Below are positions 1 to 9,276 of a stretch of 49,009 bases of DNA, piece after piece. A program made the translations under genes and the position numbers. The notes below the pieces were generated by a model. It ran no database searches and was not told the origin of the DNA. It saw only the letters and a list, made by a program, of their open reading frames with translations. Each line of letters starts with the position of its first letter. The stretch's first letter is position 1. The DNA is from Diphasiastrum complanatum (lineage: Eukaryota; Streptophyta; Lycopodiopsida; Lycopodiales; Lycopodiaceae), in contig CM055101.1 in NCBI GenBank assembly GCA_029204225.1, forward strand, positions 493,997 to 543,005, written 5' to 3'.

Positions 1-320
1 TGTTCAATCCTATGCAATCCAAGATAATCTCCCTTGAATGTATAACTAATTGTATCCAAATGTTGCATTGTTGAGTCACATTTTGCTAATGTTGATCTAT
101 CATTAGAATTGGAGATTTGTTTCTAAAATGTGTGGAGTTATGCTAATGTAAAAAATTTTGGTACGGGTGAAGACCGTACCAAAGGCCAAAATACCACAAG
201 CCTTAAAAGTATTGTGGCACTCATCCTATCACTCAATATTTACTGGCCGAACTATACTTGAAGTGCCATAAGGGTCAAAGATTAAAGAACTAGATTATGC
301 CAATTGCTGAGATTAGAAAT
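1..320. other. Unassigned flank with a perfect hairpin
   Basis: AT-rich sequence with no convincing open frame and no similarity that I can see to the rest of the window. The one distinct structure is a perfect 10-bp inverted repeat at 157-166 and 174-183 around a 7-base loop. The stretch ends where a family-A LTR begins with TGTGACAGAT. Confidence 0.5.
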
Positions 321-645
321 TGTGACAGATTCAACTAGTTTGATCATATTCGCTATATTTTCATATTTGGCAAATTCAGACCAACTCTGTTTTAGACACA
401 TAGTTTGACTTTTCAAAGTTCATTAGTCTAAATTTCATTTGAATAGACACTTTTTGAAAGTGTGGGAAAGTTAGAAGTCGAGTTTGAGTAGATTCATATT
501 TGAATGTTGGGTACTTTGAATCTAGGCCCAGAAATAGTAGGGTAGCATTTTGGAGGGAAAGCCAAGTGGCCAAATAGAGTTTGGACCTGTTATAAAAGGA
601 TGTAACTCATGGACAGAGTGATCTTCTCTCTTCTCTATCTCATTC
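321..645 (+). repeat. Truncated family-A copia LTR
   Basis: This copy begins with the LTR terminus TGTGACAGATTCAACTAG and is colinear with the reverse complement of the two LTRs of the complete family-A element (6385-7030 and 11332-11981), but on the plus strand. It contains the U3 segment and the TATA box TATAAAA at 591-597. Similarity stops just after CTCTATCTCATT, so roughly the 3' half of the 650-bp LTR is missing. No PBS follows, so this is a truncated solo LTR or a broken 3' LTR. It is visibly more diverged from the two element-A LTRs than they are from each other, suggesting an older insertion. Boundaries are read by eye. Confidence 0.85.
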
Positions 646-981
646 ACCATGTAATGGAGCCCACCCTCAAAAACACGACATAAGCTATATGTAGTTTTTT
701 TTTGTTCATTATGTACAGTTGGCTTTTGGAAGTTCTTAGTCTTGTATTGAGCTCTTCATGTTTGATAGCTATGGTGGATTAAGCTCTTTGTGATTGCGTG
801 AATGGTAGCAAAACTCTTGATTGGATCCTTATCAAATTATTGTTGAGGTGCAATTTGCAAAGGTCTGCTACAACTAGATTCAGAGAAAATTTGAGGAACC
901 TAGCACTTTGGAGAAAGAGCTATCCAATTTGCTGCAAATCCAACGTATGCCTACGATAATCAATACAATATAGACAACTTT
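646..981. other. Unassigned stretch
   Basis: Sequence between the truncated LTR and a gag relic. There is no open frame of useful length and no similarity to other parts of the window that I can see. It may be host sequence or a retroelement too decayed to recognise. Confidence 0.4.
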
Positions 982-1032
982 CTAGGAAAGAGTCGCCCTC
1001 AGTATAGGTGATTTGTGAAGCCAAATATCACA

Positions 1033-1260
1033 CAACAATTTATTTGAAACATTTATCTTTATGATATGTAGAGCCATCCTAGCTCTCTTTTTGTGCTTTT
1101 GGACCTCTTGGAGCTCTTGAGGCTCCTCCTCAAGTCCTATCACAATCTTCTTCACATCTTGGATCACCAAAATGGACTCCATTCTAGCCTTCCAAATAGA
1201 ATAGTTGGAGGTAGATAGTCTCTCACTATATTGCAATAGAAAGGAACCCGTAGATGCCAT
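1033..1260 (-). pseudogene. Ty1/copia gag N-terminal fragment
   Basis: The minus-strand frame begins with ATG at 1260-1258 and encodes about 76 residues of a copia Gag N-terminus. The diagnostic stretch is a serine/asparagine run followed by NYSIWKARMESIL, then an E/P-rich bend and RARMALHIIKINVSNKLL. The same order is seen in the family-A Gag (NYSLWKVRMESLL) and the family-E Gag (NYSTWKVRMESLL). Gag is the structural protein of the retrotransposon particle. The similarity ends after NKLL; the remaining codons down to 982 are unrelated, so this is a truncated relic. The UBN2-like remainder, the zinc knuckle and pol are all missing. Confidence 0.8.
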
Positions 1261-2502
1261 GTAATAGTGAAGATTCCTAGTGATTTAGACAGTAAAATGT
1301 TGCTTCTCTCTCATTATAGGATCCTTGAAAGGTGTACTATCAACTCCTATGCAAGATCTTGCAACAAAATGTGAGATGGATCTCGCTAGCTCTACCAATC
1401 TCCCTCAAACTAGATCAAACTCTCATCAATTGATGGAGGATAGGCAAAGTTTGGGTCAAACTATCTTTGGCACGTGTGAAACACTCCAAGAATCCACAAA
1501 TCACTCAAATACAAGTCAATTGTATGAAAGAAAGTGACTATGACCTCAAAATGATGACTATATCTCAAATAGATGACATTGGCAAGCCTCTTATTGAATT
1601 TTTTGGTCAAACTAGCAAGATATGATCAAACCAAATGTGTCCACACAGGTCTAGGTGCCCTACCTAACCCTCTTCAAAAGCTTATAACTTTTGATTAGCT
1701 CATCAAATGGATTGAAACAAATTGCTACAAAAACTAGACAAAACTAGCTTTCAAACAAGCTATCCAGCACCAAATTTGAAATCCAAGATCAATGACAAGA
1801 TCTAAGGCAAAAAGACCATTCTACATGTATTCATTCATTACCAAAAGGTGGTTCACATGTGTGGAAGATTTCATTAAATAAACTAAGTCCCAACAAGCTC
1901 CTCTCCTTGGGTAGAGAGAGAAAATCCCACTTTTGGGCTCATCTAGAGAGAGAAGGCAATACAAGCAAAATTGGCAAATCTCCAAATTGACTCAAAAACT
2001 CATAGATCTCTCATACATTAATGAAGGGAATAAAAGTACATATAGAAACTCATGGAGATCCATGCTTGATTCTTATTGGACCCCTTAAACATAGCATCTC
2101 TAATCTTATTGGATGTGTGATGCAACATCCCTCACTTTTAATTGGACCCTTCCAACACATCTCTCTCTTATGATTGGACCCTTTGACTTTTGCCACCACA
2201 TAGGGTGCATCACTCATCAAACCTAAATTTGACATGTGTAAGCAACCTAAGTAGTTTGAGTTACATCACAATTGAATTTCGGCCTAATCATGACAAAACA
2301 TGTGTACTGACCATTTGACCTCTAAAGCCAAAATTGGTCCTATCACCTGTGACACCAAGATGCTTGACTAGTAATCTTCATGATACCCCTAAAGTCAACA
2401 TTGTAAACTAATTCTAACTATTTTACACATGTGGGAACATGCTCCACACATGTGAAATGTACTCACAAACATAAAATCATAAAATGACCAAGATAGATTT
2501 TT
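1261..2502. other. Unassigned; possible decayed copia leader
   Basis: No gene is recognisable. The position, between the gag start at 1260 and an LTR-like block at about 2503-3185 on the same strand, would suit the leader of an old minus-strand copia element, but it is about twice the length of the family-E leader and no PBS is visible. Several CACATGTG-type palindromes occur (for example near 1857, 2428 and 2448). The short open frames here have no recognisable domains. Confidence 0.35.
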
Positions 2503-3185
2503 GACAATGCTTTACAAGTACAGTACTAAGGACCATAAATGAGCCTACAAAAGACTCCAAGAGTGATTGATTTATTTATACATCCAAAACTAGTCATCAA
2601 TTTCTTGATCTAGATTAGCAATTTTGGATCACACAATCAAGACCAATCAAAAATGATGATCAAACATGCAAATCTGACCTCACACGTGTGTGGTATGGCC
2701 TCCAATACGGCCTGTTATCAAAGTTTGAAAGTAATCAAGTTTAGTTCACAAAGAAATCATAAAATCACAAGACAAATGTGGGAAAAACTCGAGATTGCAT
2801 GCCAATTTGCTCTCAAATCTCTATCTTGCATGTATGGAATGATAGATTAAAAGTACAATGAGGCTCTTCCTTGGATGTTAGGTGAAAATCCAACATGTTT
2901 CAAGGAGCCTGATTGACATTTTTGCCCTTATATGTCAATCTTACCTAACCCTAGAGTTATGCGGATTTGATGGTTAGGTTACTCATCTACCTCCATGATT
3001 TGAGGAGTCTGCTCCTAAATTGTAGGAAACTTGACTGAACAACCTAACTCACTCCTATGATTAGGTCCTAACTTCCCTAGGCCTATTCTCACATGTGTGA
3101 ACATGCTGACACGTGTGGATTACAACATGTGCACTAAACTATGTATTTATCAAGCTTAATATTTGCAAATTCTCACACTTCATAC
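2503..3185 (-). repeat. Diverged copia LTR-like remnant, family-E related
   Basis: Read on the minus strand this block follows the layout of the family-E LTR (40008-40676) at about the same length. On the plus strand a TGACA-like terminus lies near 2503, then GAGTGATTG, a GATC-rich stretch, CAATCAAAAATGATGATC, the palindrome CACACGTGTG near 2689, and GGCCTGTTATCA. A pair of CACATGTG/CACGTG palindromes lies near 3090-3115, and GCAAATTCTCACA ends it near 3185. The matches are scattered islands rather than continuous identity, so the element is old, or the call is partly coincidental. Neither PBS nor PPT is preserved. Confidence 0.4.
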
Positions 3186-4119
3186 TTGACTGTTTTTGCT
3201 ACTATAAGTTGTTGTAGGGAGGTGCTCTAGTGTAATCAATCTACCAATAGAAGGCCATGGACAAGTGCAACCTCAATAATGAGAAGTTTCATGGGGATCA
3301 AAACCATCATAGATCTTCTACATGGAGGAGAATGAGGCAGAAGAGCTATAGAAGCTCGTAGGTAGTGAATAGAGATTTTTTCTTGGTGTAAGTGTTTAAC
3401 GCTTGCAAGGAGGCATGTTGGTTGCTACCAATCCTCCAGTCAAGCCTACACTCCATTGTGTTGGTTGAGATTTATTGATAAATTAATTTGAGAAGTCAAT
3501 GGTGTCATCAGGTAAAGCTTAGAAAAGGCATATGTGCAATGCAAAAAATCAAAGAATCCATATCTAAATAATAAAATAGATATCAAAAAACAAAAATCTT
3601 AGCCAACCAGCACAACTAATGTCTCATTAGTACCCAAGCATAAGTAGCTATCTAGGTCTCGAAAAAATTTGAATTCTCTTGGGGTAGACATGGTGTTAAC
3701 TAATAAGCAAAGGATGATCAATCATGGAAAATCATGGAAAAAAAACTAAAGGCAAAATCAAGGACCATATTACATAAACAAGAGTTACTAAGACCTATTT
3801 ATAATACAAAATACTAGAAACAAAGTGGTCTCCTTAGCTCCTCAAATTCTTGGATTCTATAGTTAATCAATTAAAAAATACTAAAAGCTAACATACCAAA
3901 GACAAAACCACATTCTAGAACAGTCCCAAGGGACAAACCCACATTGTAGAACAATCCTAAGTTGCATAAAAATGTGCTTTTGGACCCCTGGGCATGAGCA
4001 TATTTTGAATTGTATAGTCATAGCCCAAAAAAACAAAATTAGAATTTGTTGAGCTTTCAACACCCATTATTAATCATCAAGTTTTTTTAGTTGGAGATTG
4101 CTTGTGTGAAGATTGTTTG
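3186..4119. other. Unassigned stretch with a 30-bp tandem duplication
   Basis: No gene is identifiable. A short plus-strand frame at about 3256 starts MDKCNLNNEKFHGD, faintly like a copia Gag start, but it ends after some 34 codons. Two imperfect 30-bp tandem units lie at 3901-3930 and 3932-3961; they generate the repetitive look of the minus-strand open frame there and argue against that frame being a gene. The right end joins the broken 3' side of the family-F gag relic. Confidence 0.4.
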
Positions 4120-4734
4120 CTATTGATCAGAGCTATCCTTCTCATCAAGGTGTTCACCGACTTTCACTTCTTCTCTGATCTTGATTATAGCCTTCTCAAG
4201 GATCATCTGTGGATCTTTAGCAAGCAATGTTTGGATCATCTGAAACGATCTTAGTAGAGCTCGTAGTAGGCATGTGAGTTGCTTTTCTATTGAGACTGCA
4301 TTCTTTGTTCCAGAGTTGTGTAGTGAGAAAAATAGATCCTTCATTTTTCTGATAAAGGAGGTGAGGTCTTTACCATCCCGTCTTAGATTGGTCAGCTGAT
4401 CTTCAAGAAGCATAATTTGGCTTCGTGATTTTGTATGAAATCTAGTCAGCAAGGTATCCAGCATTTTCTCTTGCATTTGAGGGTGTGGCTAGATCAAGTG
4501 TCAAGCTATCTTCGATGGAGAAAGATAGGACGACTACTGGCTTGTCATTTCTTTCTCTCCATTCCCATATCTCTTTGCCAGCGATTGTGGGCATTTTTTC
4601 TGTGCCATCAATTTAGAGCCATAGACATTCTCCTTTCAGCATGAGAGAAGTCTTCATCTTCCACGTTAGGAAGTTTGATCTTGAGGAGTCAAGGATCGTG
4701 CAAATTTTGATTGAATGCTGCTAATGGATGCCAT
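4120..4734 (-). pseudogene. Family-F copia gag relic
   Basis: Minus-strand Gag of the same family as 35525-36190. The start ATG is at 4734-4732, giving MASISSIQSK, and the reading then loses a base within about 15 codons compared with the plus-strand copy. The longest intact frame, 4476-4120, covers the UBN2-like region: an LTRF.TKS motif, a KDLTSFIRKMKDLF helix, RALLRSFQ, then EKAIIKIREEV. The sequence is cut after EHLDEKDSSDQ, so zinc knuckle, protease and pol are absent. A PBS and a long LTR lie immediately upstream on the same strand. The Gag would form the particle shell; this copy cannot. Confidence 0.85.
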
Positions 4735-4774
4735 AACCTGAAGGAATCATACGGAGGTCTAATAGAGCTTTTTT

Positions 4775-4787
4775 GGCTCTGATACCA
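4775..4787 (-). other. Primer-binding site of family-F element
   Basis: On the minus strand this reads TGGTATCAGAGCC, the standard copia PBS complementary to the 3' end of plant initiator tRNA-Met. It sits directly inside the LTR end and about 40 bp before the gag ATG, which fixes the minus-strand direction of the element. Confidence 0.9.
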
Positions 4788-5990
4788 TTGATGGGAAAGA
4801 GTGAAACAACTCCGTTGATGAGAGTCTACGACGTTCCTGAAGGTGAAGGCTGGATAGAGCCAACTTGGCAGGAATAGCTACTACTACTGACTATGGTCTA
4901 ATTCTCTTACAAGCCCTAGATCGCTTCTCACAATCCATTGTAAAATTAAACTTGTACACAACAGATAATGTTGAGTAAAACAATAGTAGAAAGATATCTA
5001 TTGCTAGCATGCATTCCAATATTGCAGATCATACACATCACAGAACAGAGCATTAAAAAAATTGCTTCTATTATCAGATTTGAATTTACAATAATTTTTT
5101 TGAGTGTTGTATATTTTCCGTATCAGACATTGGCATAAGAGAGATGTTTTCTCTCACGAATAATATGACTAGCTACTGCCAATCTGTAATCTCACTCTGA
5201 AACTATCTCAAACCTTTTACGGTTCTGTCTATTATATATGACTACATCAGTCTACATCTGTGATCTCGTTCTTATGTGGTCAATCCAGGGAACTGATTAA
5301 GTTAAAAGATCTAATGAAAAGAAATGCATTAGGCTTAATCAAAACTGATTCTAGTTTTTCGTCGCTATCCTCTGTGCATTAGCCGCTTTCTGCCCCGTTT
5401 CATATTGCAGACCTTCACATTTTGCCAAAAGACAGTGTCACAATTTTAAGGGCAGTGTCACATTTTCAAGGGTAGAGTTGCTTTTCAAAGGCAGTCTCAC
5501 TTTTTTATGGGCACCTTCATTTTTATCAGGAAGGCATTTGGCGAGTGTCATTTTTTTTTAAAGGCAAAAATACGATAGTTGGCTAGAAAGCTTTTCTAAG
5601 GCATTTGGAAACAACATCACTTTTTCTTTGAAGGGTGAACAACTCGTCAATGTTGCTTTTTTCGGAAGGGTGAAAAAGCCGACAATATCGCTTTTTCCCA
5701 AAATACGAAAAGCATGACAGTAGGCCAGAAAACATTTCTAAGGCATTTAAAAACAGTGTCGCCCTTTCTCGAAAATGCGACAGTGTCGCAAGAGTTGGCT
5801 AAAATCATTTTCTATGTGTTTTTTACTTAGTGTTAAATTTTCCTCATGACCAAAAATGCGAACTGTGAGATGAAACAGTTCAAAAATGCAGACTGTGCGA
5901 AACATAGTTCAAAATGCAACAGTCAAGAAAAACAACAAAGGAAAAAAATGCTAAGGCTTTGAAAGATTGAAACTCTTAGTTTCTTCATTT
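4788..5990 (-). repeat. Family-F 5' LTR with repetitive U3
   Basis: On the plus strand the block starts TGATGGGAAAG next to the PBS and runs to about 5990. The inner part (4850-5100) matches the R/U5 parts of the plus-strand F LTRs at 35142-35467 and 37890-38230: GGCTGGATAGAGCC, GCATGCATTCCAATATTG, CACATCACA, GCTTCTATTATCA. The outer part (about 5400-5960) consists of degenerate repeats built around CAGTGTCAC..TTT..AAGGC, and matches 37500-37800 in reverse complement. The LTR is therefore about 1.2 kb, long for copia. The outer boundary is uncertain. Confidence 0.7.
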
Positions 5991-5994
5991 AATA

Positions 5995-6300
5995 TGAAGA
6001 ATTTTAGATCAATAAGATCCAAAATATGTCCTTTGATCTTTGGTTAGATAGTCAACACAACATACAACATTGCCAATGTAGAAAAATCAGTATCTACTCA
6101 ATGAAAGAGATGCAAACTCAATAAGAACTTGATCAAACATCAAATATATGACAAAATGAAGTTGTTGTCCGTACAATAACGATAACCTATTGTACTTCCC
6201 ACGTGTGGACCCAAAAATAGCAAAATATGAGCATTCTACACACAAGATTGCAAGATATCACCAAGATAGTGCACCAATGGATAAGTGAACCCAAGATATT
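5995..6300 (-). repeat. Family-B LTR, 3' half
   Basis: The sequence matches the left half of the full family-B LTR at 12405-13098 at high identity (CCTTTGATCTTTGGTTAG, TTGTTGTCCGTACAATAACG, CCACGTGTGGACCC, CAAGATAGTGCACCAATGG). Similarity stops near 6300, where a Ty3 protease relic begins. The U3 half is therefore missing. At its other side it abuts the family-F LTR, the same neighbour pair as at 34533-35467. Confidence 0.85.
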
Positions 6301-6384
6301 ATGTTGGTCACTATGATTTGACCACTTCATGTTCAATCTCTTGTACGTGTCTTCAGAAATGATATTGACCGTGGTGGTGACAAA
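6301..6384 (-). pseudogene. Ty3-type protease fragment
   Basis: On the minus strand the frame reads VNIISEDTYKRLNMKW, which is the sequence that follows the active-site triad in plant Ty3 retroelement aspartic proteases (DTG/DGG-S-x-VNI-xSE). The catalytic triad position itself reads TTT here, so the enzyme is dead. The fragment ends at the TSD of element A; its upstream gag part continues on the far side of that insertion at 11987-12404. Assignment rests on a short motif and on the consistent location relative to the zinc knuckles. Confidence 0.55.
6380..6384. repeat. Target-site duplication of element A, left copy
   Basis: ACAAA, matched exactly by ACAAA at 11982-11986. A 5-bp duplication is the normal product of copia integrase. 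Confidence 0.93.
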
Positions 6385-7030
6385 TGTGAAAGATTTCAGA
6401 TCCTTAAGATCCAATCTACTTGAATGATCTTTGGTTAGAAAGAGAAATACACTACCAATTTCACCAATGTAGAAAAATCAGCATCTACCCACAATTTGAG
6501 ATGCAAACACTAATAGAACTTGATCAAACTTGAATGAAATGATTATGTACTATTGTTGTCCGTACAAAACCAGCAAGCTACTGTATTTAACACGTGTGGA
6601 TCCAAAAATAGCAAATATAGATCATTCTACACATAGAATGCCAAGCAATCACCAAGATAGTGCACCAATGGATAGTAGAACTCAAGAGAACCATGTATAA
6701 GCATGAAATGAGATAGAGGATAGAGAAGATGACTCTCTCCATGAGTTACATCCTTTTATAGCAGGTCCAAACCCTATTTGGCCACTTGGCTTTCCCACCA
6801 AAATGCTAACCCTACCAATTTTGGGTCTAGATTCAATGTACCCAACTTATTCAAATTGAATCTACTCAAACTCGCTTTCTATCTTTCCCACACTTTCAAA
6901 AAGTGTTTATTCAAATGAAATTTAGACTAATGAACTTTGAAAAGTCAACCTCTAAGTCTAAAACAAGTTTTGGCCTCAATATGCCAAATATATATTGCAA
7001 AATGTGATGAAACTAGTTGAATCTTTCACA
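6385..7030 (-). repeat. Element A 3' LTR
   Basis: 646 bp, bounded by a perfect 10-bp inverted repeat (TGTGAAAGAT...ATCTTTCACA). In the transcriptional direction the TATA box TATAAAA is the complement of 6754-6760, inside CTGCTATAAAAGGATG. A CACGTG palindrome lies near 6593, downstream of the TATA box. Confidence 0.95.
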
Positions 7031-7489
7031 CTCCCTCTTCAACTAGTTTTAGCATAGACTTTGATAATACTCCAAGTGAAGTCCTATGCTTCATGAACAA
7101 GTCTTTTCCCAATGCTTTGGTGAAGATATCAGCTACGGCCTCACTAGATGACAATGAGATAGTGGCTTGTTTCTTTGACATCCATGATATAGCTCCATCA
7201 CCTATGAAAATACAATAAGAACTAATGGATTTCGTATCCATTACATCTCCAGAATAGTCCGAATCTAAAAATCCAAAAAGATTAGGTGATGATCCCTCAT
7301 ACAATATGCCAAAATCTCGAGTTCCAATGATGTACCTCAAAACTTGCTTTCCTAGCTTCCAATGCTCCTCACTAGGATCTTGCATGAATTGACTCAATCT
7401 TCCAACACAATAGCTTAGATCAGGTCTAGTAATGGTTAGATAGATGAGTGAACCAACTAGCTTTCTATAGAGAGTAATGTCCTTGAAGG
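7026..7489 (-). pseudogene. Element A RNase H region with internal deletion
   Basis: The frame starts after a frameshift near 7485 (readable as LYRKLVGSLIYLTITRPD), continues through LSQFMQDPSEEHW and VLRYIIGT, and reaches the RNase H motif LDSDYSGD, which holds the first catalytic aspartate. After LSSSEA it jumps in frame to VADIFTKALGKDLF. In family E about 80-90 residues lie between these motifs, including the CDNQ motif with a further catalytic aspartate. The in-frame loss would inactivate RNase H without closing the reading frame. The C-terminus SMLKLVEEGV overlaps the PPT. Confidence 0.88.
7031..7042 (-). other. Polypurine tract of element A
   Basis: The minus strand reads TTGAAGAGGGAG directly before the 3' LTR. 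It primes plus-strand DNA synthesis and overlaps the last codons of pol (KLVEEGV). The same tract is present in family B. Confidence 0.9.
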
Positions 7490-8206
7490 ATTTTCATTAC
7501 CTCTTATAGTAAGCTTTACATGAGACTCCATAGGTGTATCAATAGCTTTTGCATCTACCATATGAAATCTTTCTAGAATAGAATTAGCATACTTCTCTTG
7601 ACAAATGAAAGTAGATTGAGAAGATATAATGACTTCTATTCCTAAAATGTAATGCAAATTACCAAGATCATGCACCTCAAACTCCTTCTTAAGAGCATTC
7701 TTGATATCCTCCACATCTTGATTGTCTCCACCACTCAAGATGATATCATCCACATAGATTAGCAAGATGGTAACATCATTTCCAGCAAACCTATAATAAA
7801 GTGAATGATCATACTCACTCATAACAAATCCTTGAGAGAGTAAAAAAGTGTTAAGCTTAGCATACCAACTCCTTGGTGCTTGCTTAAGGCCATACAAACT
7901 CTTTTGTAGAAGACACACATGATTTGGCTTTGTTGATGAGATGTAGCTCTCGGGTTGCTCCATGTATACTTCCTCCTCAAGATCACCATTCAAGAATGCA
8001 TTTGAAATTTCCATTTGCCATAGATCCCATCCATAAAGTGTAGCAAGTGAAATGATGACTCGAATGCTTACTATCTTTGCCACGGGTGCAAAGGTCTCAT
8101 CATAGACATTTCCTTGTTGTTGAGCATACCTTTTGCCACTAACCTTGCCTTGTACTTGTTGATAGATCCATCTTGGTTTGTCTTCACCTTGAAGATCCAT
8201 TTGCAT
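7457..8206 (-). pseudogene. Element A reverse transcriptase, main part
   Basis: The frame carries the copia RT core. In order it shows DETFAPVAKIVSIRVIISLA, the first catalytic region QMEISNAFLNGDLEEE, YMEQPE, LYGLKQAPRSWY, and the catalytic box YVDDIILSG. Downstream are GNLHYILGIEV and DTPME. In most copia RTs the first region reads MDV or similar, so the catalytic aspartate is glutamate here. The frame overlaps the previous one by about 130 bases and is joined to it by a frameshift near 8100-8140. The downstream shift into RNase H lies at about 7485. RT copies the element RNA into DNA in the particle. Confidence 0.9.
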
Positions 8207-8946
8207 CCAATAGCTTTCTTGTCCTTAGGCAACTCCACCAATCTCCATGTTCCATTCTTCATAAGAGCTTGATACTCAAGATCCATTGCTTGGATCCACT
8301 CCTCTTCTTTCCTTGGTTGATCTACACTTGTAGGCTCATCCAAAGAGGTTAGGAAAGTAACATAATTTCCAGAAACTACTTGCTTACCCTTTTGATCATA
8401 TGTGAGCCTTGAAGGTACTTGTCTTTCTCTTGATGTTCTCCTTGGCTTTTGACTTGATGAAGGTCCATCATCACAACCATCCAAAGTAGGATCCTTCTCA
8501 TCAACATCAAGAATGTTAGATCCATCCACTTTACCATCAATCATAATTGAAGACACCTTTGGAATGTTTCTCTCATAAAATTTGACATCTCTACCAACAA
8601 TCACTTTGTTAGTAGAAGGAATGTAAACCCTGTAGGCTTTACTCACCTCACTATATCCAACAAAGTCACCTCTTCTTGAAGATTGATCCTCCTTGGTCCT
8701 ATCATCAAGAGTAACGTTGACATAGCATGTGAATCCAAAGGTTCTTAGAAAGTTGACACCTGGCCTCCTCTTGAATAGCATCTCAAAAGGTGTCCTTCCA
8801 TCCAAAATAGCACTCGGCCACCTATTGCACAAGAAATTGGCACACAACAAAGCTTGATCCCAGAATGGTTTGTCAAGATTAGCACTTAACCTCATAGCTT
8901 TAGCACTTTCACATAAAGTTCTATTCTTCCTTTCAGCCACTCCATT
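8071..8946 (-). pseudogene. Element A integrase C-terminal part and RT start
   Basis: After an in-frame TAA (in TSRTPQ*NGVAERKN) the frame continues with the integrase glutamate region NRTLCESAKAMRL, then FWDQALLCANFLCNR, and the GKR/GYS region (GDFVGYSEVSKAYRVY, GRDVKFYE). A serine-rich linker (SSSQKPRRTSRERQVPSRLTY) follows, then the RT N-terminal region WIQAMDLEYQALMKNGTW and GCKWIFKVK. The reading frame breaks at about 8100-8140, just before DETFAPVAK. Integrase inserts the cDNA. The third catalytic residue, glutamate, is preserved. Confidence 0.9.
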
Positions 8947-9276
8947 TTATTGTGGGGTCCTTGATGTTGTATACTCCCTCTTGATCCCATGCTCATCACA
9001 AAAGGCCTTGAACTTGTTAGATATGTACTCACCACCATTGTCACCTCTCAAGCACTTGATCTTTGTGGAGAATTGGTTCTCCCTTGCATTCTTGAACTTG
9101 ACAAAGACATCATACACTTCATTCTTGCTCTTTAGTAGATATATCCAACAAAATCTACTAAAATCATCAATGAATGTTACATACATCTTAGCTCCACTAT
9201 TGCTAATTGTAGTAAATCCATGAATATCCGAATGTACAAGTTGAAAAGGCTTTGTAGATCTAGAAATAGATCTAGT
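8947..9276 (-). pseudogene. Element A integrase core
   Basis: This continues the gag-protease frame after one TAG at 9279-9277. It reads LVHSDIHGFTT, then the catalytic core FIDDFSRFCWIYLLKSK and LRGDNGGEYISN, followed by HGIKREYTTSRTPQ and a TAA. Two of the three DDE residues are therefore present here, and the glutamate lies just beyond the stop. Apart from the two nonsense codons the sequence matches the usual copia integrase closely, so decay is recent. Confidence 0.9.

Noticed and set aside
8870-9223. 117-codon open frame on the plus strand
   Set aside because: It lies opposite the intact integrase coding strand of element A, which has clear DDE motifs; it is a shadow frame.
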